64,000 bases of DNA, taken from assembly GCA_019828545.1 (NCBI GenBank), contig JACVRA010000153.1, positions 1 to 64,000 on the forward strand, read 5' to 3'. The position numbers were made by a program, and so were the translations under genes. Positions 21,119-32,709 of the stretch are shown in pieces. This DNA comes from Paracamarosporium sp. OC-R06-R3 (Eukaryota > Ascomycota > Dothideomycetes > Pleosporales > Didymosphaeriaceae). The stretch's first letter is position 1; each line of letters opens with the position of its first letter. The notes under the pieces are model-generated. The model did not search any database. It worked only from the letters and a program-made list of their open reading frames with translations, and was not told the origin of the DNA.

Positions 21119-23254
21119 TCAACTTTCCAAATAAACATCGAAGATATTGGCATATTCAAACGCACTGGCCTTGAAAAAGCGCTCTTGAGTGGTAAGATTG
21201 ACATACTATCACTGTCAGCGAGACTGTTTTGTTATTCGGCTTTCGTTGGCATACCTGAATCCCAAACTTCGACGAATATCCCTGACTCCACTCGAAATTA
21301 TCGTAGATGCTCCATGCTAGTGTACCAACTACATTCACACCCTCTGAAATGGCTATCAAGATGGCCTCTAGATAGTCACGGTAATAAGCGGAGCGGAGCG
21401 GGTCTGTGACGATGGATGGCAAGTCTTTGCGAAGAGCTTCGTAGGGTTCACTTATGCCAAATTCTGTTATGGCGATGCCTCCCTACAAAATATTAGCATG
21501 CTATGCTCTTGTGGAATAAACGTTTCTTTTTAAGCTAGTATATTATTGTAAAATGGTGAATGCTTACCTTTGGCTTCCATGTATCTTGCATATAATGCAG
21601 GAACGCCGGTACCCAATCTGTAGCTTTGTTCAACCAAGGTGACCCGGGATCCGCTGCGGGACCGACAAGCCAGTAATTGTTACCATAAAGCTTAGTCGAG
21701 TTGTAACAAGAAGGGAACAGAGGATGGCTCTCATTCTTCGTGCACGCCTCAATTCCGCTATCAGGAGCCATGATGAAATCGCTCGTATAAGCGTCATGTG
21801 CGTAGATATCGGATGTGCCATTGATTTGAGACTTCTGCTCATCCGTAAAGGGATTCAAGAACGTCTCAACGTATTCCTTTAGGTAGCGCGGGTAATCACC
21901 AGTCAGGAAAACAGGATCTGAGAACCATCCTTCCTGAAAGTCCCATGCTCGCTGGACAGCAGTAGCATCCTCGGAACTATCTGTTCGCTGGATCTTGTAC
22001 CCACCATTGTGTTTTAGTGAAATGCTCAGCGATGAGTTTAGAGCTTTGCCCACGTGGTATGCCGCAGCATGTGCAAGGAGAACGTGGTGCCCACAATAGA
22101 ACTTTTGTTGGACATCCGGAATTTCGGTCTTCCTGAAGTAATTTTTTGGTAGAGGGTAGAAGCCACAGAAGACAATAGGCTCATTGACGGTGAACCAATA
22201 ATGCACTTTTGAATGGTATCGCGTGAAGACGATGCGTGCGTAATTGGTGAAATCATTTACAATGTCTGAATTAAGCCAGCCACCGTATGTATTTTGCAGA
22301 ACGATCGGAAGGTCCCAGTGGTATAGTGTAACCATAGGGATTATGCCGTGTTCAATGCAAGTGTCGATTACATCGTCATAATGGGCTAGCGCCTGTTCGT
22401 TGATGGGTCCAGAACCAAAAGGTAGAATGCGGCTCCAGGAAAGGGAGAAGGAGTACGATTTCAGTCCGAGGGCTGCTATGCGTACAATGTCTTGAGAAAA
22501 TGTCAGTGGAAAGATGATTCCCACGCTTGTAATGATCTTCAGTATAATAACATGTTGGTCTCAGACTTACCTTCTTTATACTGGTAATAGTTGTTGTTCG
22601 CAACATCTCCCGTCTCATTAGTCACGACATAGCTCGGAACACGGTGCGACAGAACGTCCCATATGCTGGGTGCTCGACCCTCGGCTTTAGCTGCACCTTC
22701 AATTTGATAAGCGGCACCAGCAACACCGTACCAGAAGTTTTTGGGAAACTTCCAACTCTCATTCTTCGTTTGGAGCGGCACTTGCTGTCTGGCAGGGAAC
22801 GAGAGATAGTACAATGTAGGCGGTGGGACCAAAGAAGTAGATGGAATAGGTGTGGGCTGCATGGTGGTATTGATTGAGAAGGTCGAGACAGGGCCAACAT
22901 AAAGATCCCAAAGATCTGAGTCGATTAGCAGGCTGATGGATCAGATTTGGAAACGACCATGCAAGGTGAAAAGTGGGAGTGGATCGAACGAAGACGGTAG
23001 ACTTGAAGTAGAGTTGATGTGCACATTGTAGGCACAAGATTATGTTACCGAAACCGGGGAGGTGAACACGGACATTCGTCACAACGGCGCTGTACGTACC
23101 ATCGACTGAGAGCTGGACATTAGTGACAAGCGAAGAGGCATCAGAAGTCGTCAGGGACGCTGTCACGGTTGTGCTAGCTAGGGAAGAAGCATTCTGTGCA
23201 AGGGTAGAGCGTGCGCCCGCCAGAAGCAGGGTGAGAACCAGCGGACAAAGTCAT
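21119..23254 (-). pseudogene. GH1 beta-glucosidase with an apparent +1 frameshift at the start codon
   Basis: Minus-strand exons 23254-23049, 22915-22571, 22490-21568, 21482-21255 and 21205-21119 (introns 133, 80, 85 and 49 bp). Hallmarks of glycoside hydrolase family 1 are present: FWYGVAGAAYQIEGAA at the N-terminus, TVNEP (acid/base Glu), ITEFG (nucleophile Glu, usually ITENG) and GTLAWSIYDNFEWSQGY. It would cleave beta-glucosides outside the cell. The catalytic frame is intact through all introns. However, the signal-peptide-like stretch (LVLTLLLAGARSTLAQN) is one base out of frame with the only upstream ATG (23254-23252), which is followed by an extra A, and a TGA blocks the good frame just upstream. 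Total exon length is 3n+1. Either a null allele, an assembly error or an unseen start exon. The family call itself is secure. Confidence 0.8.
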
Positions 23255-23855
23255 GGTTCGAACCTTTTGCTAAGCAGCGAGTACTCGGGCATCTAAAGTA
23301 CTTGTACTTGCACGGAGCTGCCATGACCCAATGGCGGCTGACAGGCTGCGGGGAAGAACTGCAAGCAGGCCGGAGGCACAGCAGGTTGCGGGGTACGAAG
23401 ATACCTTCCACTTCCGGGTTGCGAGCAGCCCTACTGGTTACACTTCGTATCCAAAAGAGGGAGGCTTGGGATGATGCGCTGCGGGAGTGCCGAAGTTCAA
23501 GCGAGAGTGCGGTAACCAGAGGTGAAGGCGCCATCACGTGACGAGCTAGGCTGCCAAGCCAGACGTTCAACAGTGTGGAACACCGCACAGTTGCTCGCAG
23601 CCCGCAGCAGCATGTTGAGGCCGCCGACACCGTTGCGCGTCTACACTCACGCCGCCTCTTGACCGTGCTTCCCTCCAGGCTCCCCAGCTCCCACGCCGCC
23701 ACGGGAGTGCCCGAGACGCCTCAGATCCTTTCGCGCCGGCACCCCACATACGTTCCCTCCACTTCGCGCCGTCGTCACCGCTCTAGACTCGCCTGCGCGT
23801 TGTTCGCACCTGCACGTCCCACACTGCGCGTTGCTCTCCAAGAGCCCTCACCGCC
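23255..23855. promoter_or_regulatory. Divergent promoter region, GH1 gene and SPT20
   Basis: Some 600 bp between divergent start codons. The SPT20 side is GC-rich. Frames here are short and appear non-coding. Confidence 0.4.
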
Positions 23856-26623
23856 ATGTCGGCCGCCGTCGCAGCTGTCCGCCCATCTCAGGCGCTCCGC
23901 CAGCGCCGCGAGTCCCAGCGCCCCAAAGTCCAAGCCAAGGCAAACATGGAAAACGGCGCGCCCAAGGAGGACTCCCAACGCTATGTCACTCGCCAGGAGG
24001 ACATCCTCAAAAAGTTCAACGGCAGACCGCCTTCGCTGCGCATATATCTCTACCAGAGCCACTTCCGGCTCAATGACTCTCAAGAGACGCTTTCATACGC
24101 CTCCCCCATGCGCGAGCTCATCCAACATGTCAAGGAAAAAACCGTGCCGCACAATATGCTTGAAGAACTTCACGCCATGGGCGTCCAGTTCTACGATAGC
24201 TGTCTTATTGTCGAGGTCCACAACTCTCGCAATTCCGGCATCAAAGCCAAGGACGACACAAACAGCTCCGCTGAGGGTTCTGGTGCAGACCCCTTCTCCA
24301 TCCACAACTACAACAGTTTCATAACCCCCTCTCCGCACGCTCCGCACCCTTTGTTGAAAGCTAATGTTAAATCTGATCAAGCCGACGGACAGAATGCAAG
24401 CGCCGAGGCAAAAGCGGACAAGGACGTGGACAAAGAAAACATGCCTGCACCTGGCCAGCCAGCCTCACAGAAGCAGGCGAGCAAGGCGAAAATTACCACT
24501 GTAGTGCTATTTCCTACACCCCAGTCGCATCTCGCCGACATCACACTGCTTGCTACCACACCACTTCCAGACGCAGCCACTATCCGTCGTAACCAGGCAG
24601 CTGCGCGCGCGGCTGGCAATCCGCCTACCCCATTGACGGCCGTTCCACCTACACCCAGCACTCTAGCTGCTGGCCGAAGTCCCAAGAGACAGAAAATGTT
24701 CCTTGATGAGAACAATTTGCATGAATTCGAATCTGTTGTATTCAATGAGACCTGTCCAAAACTGTACCTGGAGCCGACCAAGAGTTTTGCAGAGTCACTC
24801 GCACTCATAGAAGCCAATACTCATCCGAATAACCAACATCCACCGCCTGCCCGAAAGACACGCAAGCGGACTACCGCCGAGTTGGCAGCGGACGAAGCTG
24901 AGGCGGCAGATATGCAGCGTTACATGCTTGCAGGTGATGAACATCAAGCCAGCAAGACTGCGGCAGCAGCAGGTGGTGATGAGGGCCAGCATGCTGTTCG
25001 TGCGGGCGCCAACCAGCAGACTTTCTCGCGTTTTAAGACCTTGGCTGCCATTAAGACCAACCATGAGGAAGCTGAACGAAGGAAAAAGGAGGAGGAGGCC
25101 CGACAAGCCCAAGCCAAAAGACAGGCGCAGATGGATGCAGAAGCTCAGAAGCGTCGTGAAATGGAGGCTAACCATCAAGCCGAGCAGACCGCTGCCTCTG
25201 CTGCTATGCTACAAAAGAAGCAAGAAGCTATGCGTCAACAGCAGCAGCAACAACAACAAGCACTCGCCATGCAAATGGCGAATGCAAATGCCCAGGTGTC
25301 CCAGACCCCACTCTCCGCGACTCAGCCACAGTTTTCTTCCCCAGTTGTACGCCAGCAGACACCTATGGCTGCCGCGGCATCTCCGCTCAATCAAGCACAT
25401 GCCACTCATCCTATGGGTGGTACGCCAATGGTTGCTACGTCGTCAAATCATGCTGCTGGTAGTCCTGCTCGACCTCCCTCTGCCATATCACATCATCCGA
25501 ACGCGATGGCGCGTACTGCTAGCCAGCAGCAGCAGCAGCACCAAAACTTGAGCCGTACTGGAACGCCACAAATAGTCCAAGGAACTCCAGTCATGAACTC
25601 GGCTATGCCAGCGCGAAACATCTCCTCAACACCAACGCCACGGATGAATAACCAGGGTAGCCCAAGTATCCCTGTGCCAGGGGCAACGCCTATCATGATG
25701 CACACACCACAGCCCGGCCAGAGCATGACTCCCGACCAAATACAATTCTTTCAGAATCAGAACATGCAGAACCAGCTGCGAGTTCAAGGGATGCAGCAGG
25801 CAAGTGTGTCCCCTAGCAACCAACAGCAGATTCAGCAGGCGGCTATACAACGCGCGAACATGCAGATCCAGGCGAACGGTATCCCTCAAGGTCAAAATCC
25901 ACAGCATTACAGGCAATTGCTCGCGTCAAGATATTATCAGCAATTGCAACAGCAGCACCAACAACGAATGAATATTTCACCCCAGGGCATGGCCCAGGCT
26001 GGGACCCCCAACGCTGGTCCTACGCAACTTGCTAACATGAGCTTGCAGCAACTCCGTCAGCAGTACATGTCGCGCAAGCAGCAGTTAATACAGACGTTCG
26101 GTCAAAACGTGCCGCAGCAGCATTTAGCACAAATGAACCAAATGGAAGCAGCTATACGGCAGAGAGAGGCGCAACAGCAACAACAGGCAGTACAGCAACA
26201 AGCAATGGCTCAAGCCGGCCAGATGAATATGCAAGGAATGCCGAACCAAATGAACATGCAAGCTGGTGGGAACCCACAGGCGTCGGTTCAAATGCAGCAG
26301 TATCAGCAGATGCTCCAGCAGCAGCGCGCCCAACAACAGCGCCAAAATCAGATCATGCAAATGCGGCAGCAGGCGATGCAGCAGGGCGGCCAGATGAACA
26401 TGAACAACATGCCAACGGGGTTCAACGTTAACAACATGGGCAATATGAACGGTATGAACATGGCAAATTTGCAGGCAATGAATCAGGGCAACATGGGCAT
26501 GCAGGGTATGCAAGGCATGCAAGGCATGAACATGGGGAACATGCAAGGCATGAATCAGCAACAGATGCAGCAGATGATGATGATGCGGCAGGCCCAGGCA
26601 AGAGCTGCTGCGATGCAGCAAGG

Positions 26624-26658
<35 letters not shown>

Positions 26659-26690
26659 GGGGTGGCGACATGAACTGGAGCGGTGTCTGA
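23856..26690 (+). CDS. SPT20: SAGA complex subunit Spt20
   Basis: A single exon of 944 codons. Residues about 45-125 carry the Spt20 domain (PSLRIYLYQSHFRLN, HNMLEELHAMGVQFYDSCLIVEV), which holds the structural core of the SAGA coactivator together. The middle contains a charged coiled-coil segment rich in EERRKKEEEARQAQAKR. The C-terminal half is very rich in Gln, Met and Asn, with a run of CAG/CAA codons (26626-26656) near the end and repeated QGMxG motifs. Such prion-like tails are usual for fungal Spt20. The start follows a GC-rich leader; an overlapping frame upstream is not coding. Nuclear transcription coactivator. Confidence 0.9.
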
Positions 26691-27079
26691 ATATCGTTGG
26701 ACGTCTCGTGAACTTTGGATATGGGGCATTGGGGTGCATATTTTTCCAGTTTTGTTCACCGGCGTTCGGGCAGTGATGCGATAGATACCCTTTCTGCGCT
26801 GGGTCTGGATGTGCTTGGCGGCGTTGAGGGAATTTGCAGATTGCAGTCTTTAGGCGCCTAATACAAAGATGTTTTCAGCAATGGACAGGTCATGGCCAAA
26901 GAGTTTTTTTTTCGGCACAGTTAAATTACAACATGTAAGTGCCGGTGGCTTGCTGGTTCATATCATAGTGAAAACTCGGTCGTCGCGAATTATCATGCAA
27001 CTCTAGCAATACAACCCTTCTGTGCTCTATCACGAGCATTCCAGTACAAGTTTTTTTTATCATCTTCCGCCCGTACTTT
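26691..27079. other. Convergent 3' intergenic region
   Basis: Lies between the stop codons of SPT20 and the SRPBCC gene. Only untranslated sequence is expected; nothing else seen. Confidence 0.5.
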
Positions 27080-27650
27080 CTATTTGGCGGCAGCTTTGGC
27101 GAGGTCGGCGAGGGCTTCGCGGCGCTTGAACTTTGCGTCCTCAATCACTCCTACACATGAACGTTAGCTCTGTTGATTGGCGCGATGAAGAGGCAGGAAA
27201 GAAAGTATACCGGCATCGGCATCACTGGAGAAGTTGCCGGTCCAAGTAATGAAAGTATGCCCTTCATGCTTGCCCGAGGTGACGGGGTAGGCGCGGATGG
27301 TGCTCACGACGCTGGTGTAGCTGAGAGCGGGCTGGCTCGAGATTACCGAGTAGGTGATGAAGTGGTCGATGGTCTGTTGTCATGACATCAGCACGAAAAC
27401 AATAAAAGGTTAAGGGGGAGCATACCGAGTGCTCCTCCTGCTTCACGTCCAAGACGGTGCCATCTTTGAAAGTCCACTTGACAACGTCGGTCTCGGGCGA
27501 GGAGCTCTTGACGACCTCGCTCTTGTCGAGCTTGGACCAAAAGGCGGAGAAGTCTTGCAGCTTGATGAGATGCCAGACGTTGCTGAAGGGGGCTTCGATG
27601 ACGGCGGACTCGCTGACCGAGGTCGACGTGGGGATGCGGGAAGCAGACAT
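27080..27650 (-). CDS. SRPBCC (START/Bet v1-like, polyketide cyclase 2-type) protein
   Basis: Minus-strand exons 27650-27426, 27373-27211 and 27150-27080 (introns 52 and 60 bp) give 152 residues starting MSASRIPTSTSVSESAVI. The pattern of a beta strand with VIEAPFSNVWHLIKLQDFSAFW, then strands DVVKWTFKDGTVLDVKQEEHS and TFITWTGNFSSDADA, and a long C-terminal helix (FKRREALADLAKAAAK) is the helix-grip fold of the SRPBCC superfamily. These bind hydrophobic ligands; the ligand here is unknown. No signal peptide, so cytosolic. The earlier in-frame start is non-ATG and was not used. Confidence 0.8.
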
Positions 27651-28169
27651 GGCTGGTGGCAAGTGGGCGTGGTGGGTGTAGCGGTTGGATTGGAGGGGAG
27701 GGGCGTGAATTTTGCGAGTGAAGGTGGCGTCATAGTAGGGCTGGATGCTGCGAGCGAGCTACCCCGCCCCCGCGCCTGCCCTCGACCAGCAGACCACGTG
27801 ACCGAGGGACAGCACGTGCCTTGCAAGCTGGACGGTGAATGTCTGTTCACGGCGTGTTCGCGCCTTGCCGCTTCCGGACGCGGCTTGCACAAGCTCACCA
27901 AGCTTCGACGCGAGGCTGGCGACAAATGGCACGGCGCCGTTGAGGCACGCACCCTGCGGACCCCACGGGCGAACGTCTCGACCGGCAAATCACGACGCGG
28001 CCGATGGGTTCGCGCACACTGCTCCCGGGCATGCTCCCTACCACCACCATGATTGGGAAATGGGCACGCTTATGCCGCATACCATGACGACGTCGGCAGC
28101 GGCGTACAAAAGGGCCTGCCGGCCAGGCACCATGGCGACGTCCGTCCTTCTCGCCAGCCAATTATCACC
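27651..28169. promoter_or_regulatory. Divergent promoter region, SRPBCC and PhoD genes
   Basis: About 520 bp of GC-rich sequence between two divergent ATGs. Open frames here reflect GC content and show no motifs. Confidence 0.4.
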
Positions 28170-30097
28170 ATGAAGCTTCAATTGCTTGCCGGCTCGCTTG
28201 CCGCTTCGCTCGTCGGCGCAAGCTGGACAAAGAACATCAACTACCGCTCGCCTTCGGAGCATCATCCTTCGCTCGCCATCGCCATCCACAAAGTCGTCAA
28301 GCGCAACGACTATCGGGCCGCTTGGAACCCCTCCCAGTTGAACTTCACCCACGGTGTTGCTTCTGGCGACCCCTACCCGGACAGTGTCATCCTCTGGACC
28401 CGTGTCAGCCCCACAGCCGACAACGACAGGTCCAACGTAACCGTTTCTGGCTACGTCCAACTATACGATCATGACAACGAGAAGTTTGTGGCCCTTTCCA
28501 AGGCCCCCGTCTGCGTAGAGTACAAGGTCGCTACCGACAAGCAGCTTGGACATGTTGTCGATTCCGGCAAGGTCTACACGTCTTCGGACGTCGACTATAC
28601 AGTCAAGGTACGCCAAGTCATTGCGTGCTTTGATCACTGCTGATATTTGTGCAGGTTGAAGCCAGGAATCTGGAGGCCTACACAAACTACTACTACCAAT
28701 TCAACGTGTGCGACTCCAACAACACAAGCCCAGTCGGAAGGACAAAAACCACGCCCAATGCCAACGATAACGTGACTAAGGTTGGCCTTGCAATCTACTC
28801 GTGCTCAAACTACCCATTTGGATTCTTCAACGCCTACGGCAATCCTGTCCGTAAAGACTCCGTCGACTACGTCGTGCATCTCGGCGATTACATCTACGAG
28901 TACAAGAACGGCGACTACGGCTGGGGCCAGAGCATTGGCCGTGTACCTCAACCTGACAAGGAGATATTCTCCCTCTACGACTACAGGAAACGTCTCGCAA
29001 CCTACCGCACTGACCTCGACCTCGTTGCTAGCCACCAACAGTTCCCCTGGATCCCCGTCTGGGACGATCACGAGGTTGCTGACAATGTATACCGTGATGG
29101 CTCTTCCAAGCTCAACAACACCGAGTCTTCTTTCGTCCATGATGGTGGCGTCTCGGTCGACCAGCGCAAGATGAATGCCGTTCGCGCCTACTTTGAGTGG
29201 ATGCCAATCCGTCAGGTCGAAATGGATGATAACCTCCGCATATGGCGCAGTTTCAGCATCGGGAAACTGCTTGATCTTGTTATGCTAGACACACGCAACT
29301 ACGATCGTTCCATCACGGACCTGTACTGGAACACCGACTACATCCATGACATCTCCAACGATGCGGGCCGCTCGCTCATGGGCCCCCGTCAGGAACACTG
29401 GTTCTACTCGCAGCTCTCGGCCTCGGCCTCTCGTGGCGCAACGTGGCGCGTCATCGGTTCGCAAATCGTCTTCAGCCGCCTTAACGAGTCCGCTGCCCTG
29501 GGTGACGCCAACCCGCTCAACTACGACTCCTGGGACGGCTACTTGTCCAACAAGAACCGCACGCTCAACCACCTGTATAGCAACAACATCGACAACAATA
29601 TATTCCTCGCGGGTGATAGCCATGCGTCGTGGGTCTCGGATCTTGTCTGGTTGGACGAAAAGCCATACGACAAAGAGACTGGCGAGGGTGCCATTGGTGT
29701 CGAATTCGCAGGCACCGCCGTGACATCCCCTTGTCCATACGGGGCCAACATCTCGCTCGCCACAGCCAACAACTACTCGTCCATCCTGCAAAGGTCCAAT
29801 GACGAACTGCAGTGGCAGGACCTGTACTACCGTGGGTACTATGAGCTGCACATTAGTGGCGAAGAAGTGGTAGCAAACTTCTTCGGTTTGCCGACCGTGG
29901 TCCAGCGTAATGGGTGGGAGATCCCCATCGCGAACTTCACGATAAAGGCGGGCGCGAACAAGCTGCAGCGGCCTGTGGGTGGTGGTGTCGTTGAGAGTGG
30001 AAGCTTGAAGGGCGGAAAGACGGTGCAGACTAATGCTACGATTGACACGAGCAATGGAACGTGGTTTGTAAGCCACGCGCCACTAGAGGTGTTGTAA
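28170..30097 (+). CDS. Secreted PhoD-type alkaline phosphatase/phosphodiesterase
   Basis: Exons 28170-28607 and 28655-30097 (47-bp intron) encode 626 residues. A signal peptide (MKLQLLAGSLAASLVGAS) is followed by a PhoD-type N-terminal domain (FTHGVASGDPYPDSVILWTR) and the metallophosphatase domain with metal ligands in HLGDYIYEY, IPVWDDHEVADN and FLAGDSHASW. PhoD enzymes use Ca and Fe to hydrolyse phosphomono- or diesters outside the cell. The many N-x-S/T sites fit secretion. An upstream in-frame ATG at 28053 would place 39 extra residues before the signal peptide and is less likely. Confidence 0.92.
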
Positions 30098-30299
30098 GCA
30101 TGTGTTATAATTACATTGGTCTTGAATTTGCATATATAGTTTGATTGATTAACGTAATGTTTGAGTTGAAACGAACAATCGTTGAATGTGGATATGGACA
30201 ATGGTCAACACGCACAGTTTGTCTTATCACCTTCGACGGTTGGATAATCAAGGCTCTGCAAAAAAGTCATAATGGCTTCGTCAATATATTGCTTCAGTA

Positions 30300-32110
30300 A
30301 TATCATGTGCGGGGTTTTAACTTTTTTCCGCATCTGTGGTAACCTCTTCATACCAGTATAAGTACTTGGGGTTGCAGCCGAGTGAATATGTCCCGATCGT
30401 ATTCTTCGTCGTCAGCATACAAACATACCTGCAAATCATTACTTCGCACCACTGTCTCCCTTTCAAGAGCAAATGCATCGAGGTGTTCGCTTTTTTTAAG
30501 ATTCTGCTAGTCTTCTTGGTCCATAGATAAGCGGGACTGGCTTGGTCACAACTCTCCGCCAGTATCAGGGTGCTTGATGCCATTGTTCATATTGTATCTC
30601 ATCGCGAACGTATCGCCGCCATAGATATCTAGAGTGCCAAACTTTCTGTAGTGGGTACAATCGCCGGGTGCAGGACCCAAAAGGAGGCCTAGGAGCTATA
30701 TCGAGCTGGTCTCTCCGTCCGACTTGGAGGGAAGTCGTCTATCAAAGCCAACGAACAGGAAAAGTGCGTCGATGCGTGAAGGATAATCACATTGGTCGAG
30801 GATGAAGTGAAAGCCACAATCTTGTAAAGGTTGAAGAGAAGATATCTCTAGGCCGTCTTTAATTACTAGCCGATGCCATGCGTGGTGCAGTCTGAATAGA
30901 TTGGTAATTTGCCTAAAACCCCATGGAGAGTAAGTGAAGTAGATACCAGAGCACCTGTAGCGTCATCTGCAACTGTCTGTATATCGCCATCAAGTATGGA
31001 GATGAGTCCCGACTATCCGGAGGTTCGAAGGTTATTGGGTGATTGGCCGATGGCTATGACCACGATAGAGCCACGTATGCAGTCTGCTTGAAAGTACCTG
31101 GGGGGGGGGTCTCACTCATTCATTGAATGTAGTCCCTCATAGAAGACTCGCAGGAAGCGTGGAATACCAGTGATCCGCCACGTATCTGTCATCATGATGT
31201 AGCGCACCGTATTCTTTTGCTAAGCCCGAGAGTGCGACAAGTCTATCTGTTATGAAGGTGATGCTCTTAGACGAGTACATTCGACACAGCTTGTACCATG
31301 TGTCGTATATGACGTTCACGCTTCTCTCATGGAGTATTCCCAATACAGTTCATTTCGGATGAAGTGTAAGATACGGCGAGTACACTGTCTTTCCTGAAGA
31401 CATCATGCTCTGCTTGATAATCGCCCGTCCTAGAGCCATGTAAGAGAATCCCATCCGTCGAGGACTTCCAAGTAAGATTCTGATAATCCTGGAGATCCAA
31501 TTCTCATTGGAGTGATTTCAGCTTCTTGCCTAGGTTGAAATAAGCCGTCGCGTGCGTCCTTCGCGGAATTTTCTGCTGTACACAGGACTGCATGCTTGCA
31601 ATCTAGGCCATCTCAGAAGCTTCCCGTTGCCAATCCACGTTGGGATTTTGGATGATGTACAAAGAATCGGTTCAAAGCCACTTGAATATACAACCTTAGT
31701 GCACGATTTACGATGCTCAAAGTCGAACAGGTGATTAATGTTATACCTTGGAACCAGCTCGTAACATAGATTGTATGTTGAAAGGTAGGGTACCTCTTCC
31801 CAACGTAGGCTTGGCTGCAACCTCTTGTCAAAATTACTCAGGTTCAAAGACGGCAGCCCTGATATACCCTACTAACCTTAACAGTGACTCAAGGTCGCAT
31901 AACTTCAATCACGTGCAGTAAGCGTTGACATCCGAGTCTTTGAAGCGAGTCGTAGCCTCCCTTATTAGAGAGAAAATTCAACGTCTAGGATCTTTCTAGG
32001 GATGTATTGTCCGATTCCTCGATTACACTCTTCATGCTTTCCATCTAGATTAACCTTGCAATCCTGGAACAACTGCAACGCCAGTTCGCGTGACGTAGAA
32101 CTACCATTAT
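30300..32110 (-). pseudogene. HET (heterokaryon incompatibility) domain pseudogene
   Basis: Minus-strand fragments follow the order of a HET protein but with stops and frameshifts. They are LALQLFQDCKVNL...HEECN...YIPRKILDV (about 31970-32085), YATLSHC-stop-G (near 31870-31895, normally YATLSHCWG), a segment corresponding to the WIDSLCIIQ...W..EA..M block (near 31600-31690), then SITFITDRLVALSGLAKEYG (about 31190-31260). Mutations of Trp and Gln to stop are consistent with RIP, but the DNA is not as AT-rich as the 5' block. HET proteins trigger cell death on non-self recognition. This copy cannot be translated. Confidence 0.75.
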
Positions 32111-32135
32111 CATCTGGTGCGACACAGTTTGGCAT

Positions 32136-32709
32136 TTAAGCACCGTTCATGCGAATATCTCTTTGCTCCACAGGAGTGGCTCTGGTGAATAGATGTTCCA
32201 ATCGCCCAACGGGCCAAAGTCGCAACTTGAAAAAGGTAAGATAATTCGTCATCGTTCTCTCCAAATTAGGATTCGTCAAAAAAGAAACTCGAGTCGCCAG
32301 CCTCTTTAATCCACGAAACTTGATAGGGACATTCGGGAAACATGATCGAATCGAATTGTCGCGCCAGGTTGACGCATACATAACTACTCAGCTTATTAGC
32401 TGATCTTTTTAAAGAGGCCAAATCTGCATGGAGAAGGGTCGCTGAGTAAAGCTCAGTGTCCTTCGCATCCTCTATGTCGCTAACACGTTTAGAGCTAAGT
32501 TGATAGGCCATGTATTCAGATACATCTCGAGATCTTTCACAAAGGGTCGATTCTATCTCAATAGCTGTGATGTGGTGCTTAGCACGTTCCTTGGACGGCG
32601 TATACATGACGAATAGTTTAGAATCGGAAGGGTCACCACCCATAATGACTATGTGAGCCACTAAAGGTCGACATAGTTCGGGGCCTCTAAAATCGCTTTT
32701 GCTTGTCAT
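32136..32709 (-). pseudogene. Unrecognised ORF fragments upstream of the HET pseudogene
   Basis: A 147-codon frame (32709-32266, MTSKSDFRGPELCRPLV...) overlaps in another frame a segment ending at 32136 (LERTMTNYLTFFKLRLWPVG). They run in the same direction as the HET relic and may be its broken N-terminal part, needing either a frameshift or an intron to join. No domain recognised. Codon use is not strongly biased. Confidence 0.35.

Noticed and set aside
23575..24324. 249-codon plus-strand frame upstream of and overlapping SPT20
   Set aside because: Different frame from the conserved Spt20 domain; composition is Ser/Pro/Arg-rich as expected for an off-frame reading.
26124..26759. 211-codon minus-strand frame rich in Leu and His
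   Set aside because: Complement of the Gln/Met codons of SPT20.
31101..31110. G-run as a possible frameshift or regulatory site
   Set aside because: Lies inside the HET pseudogene; a simple homopolymer with no further support.
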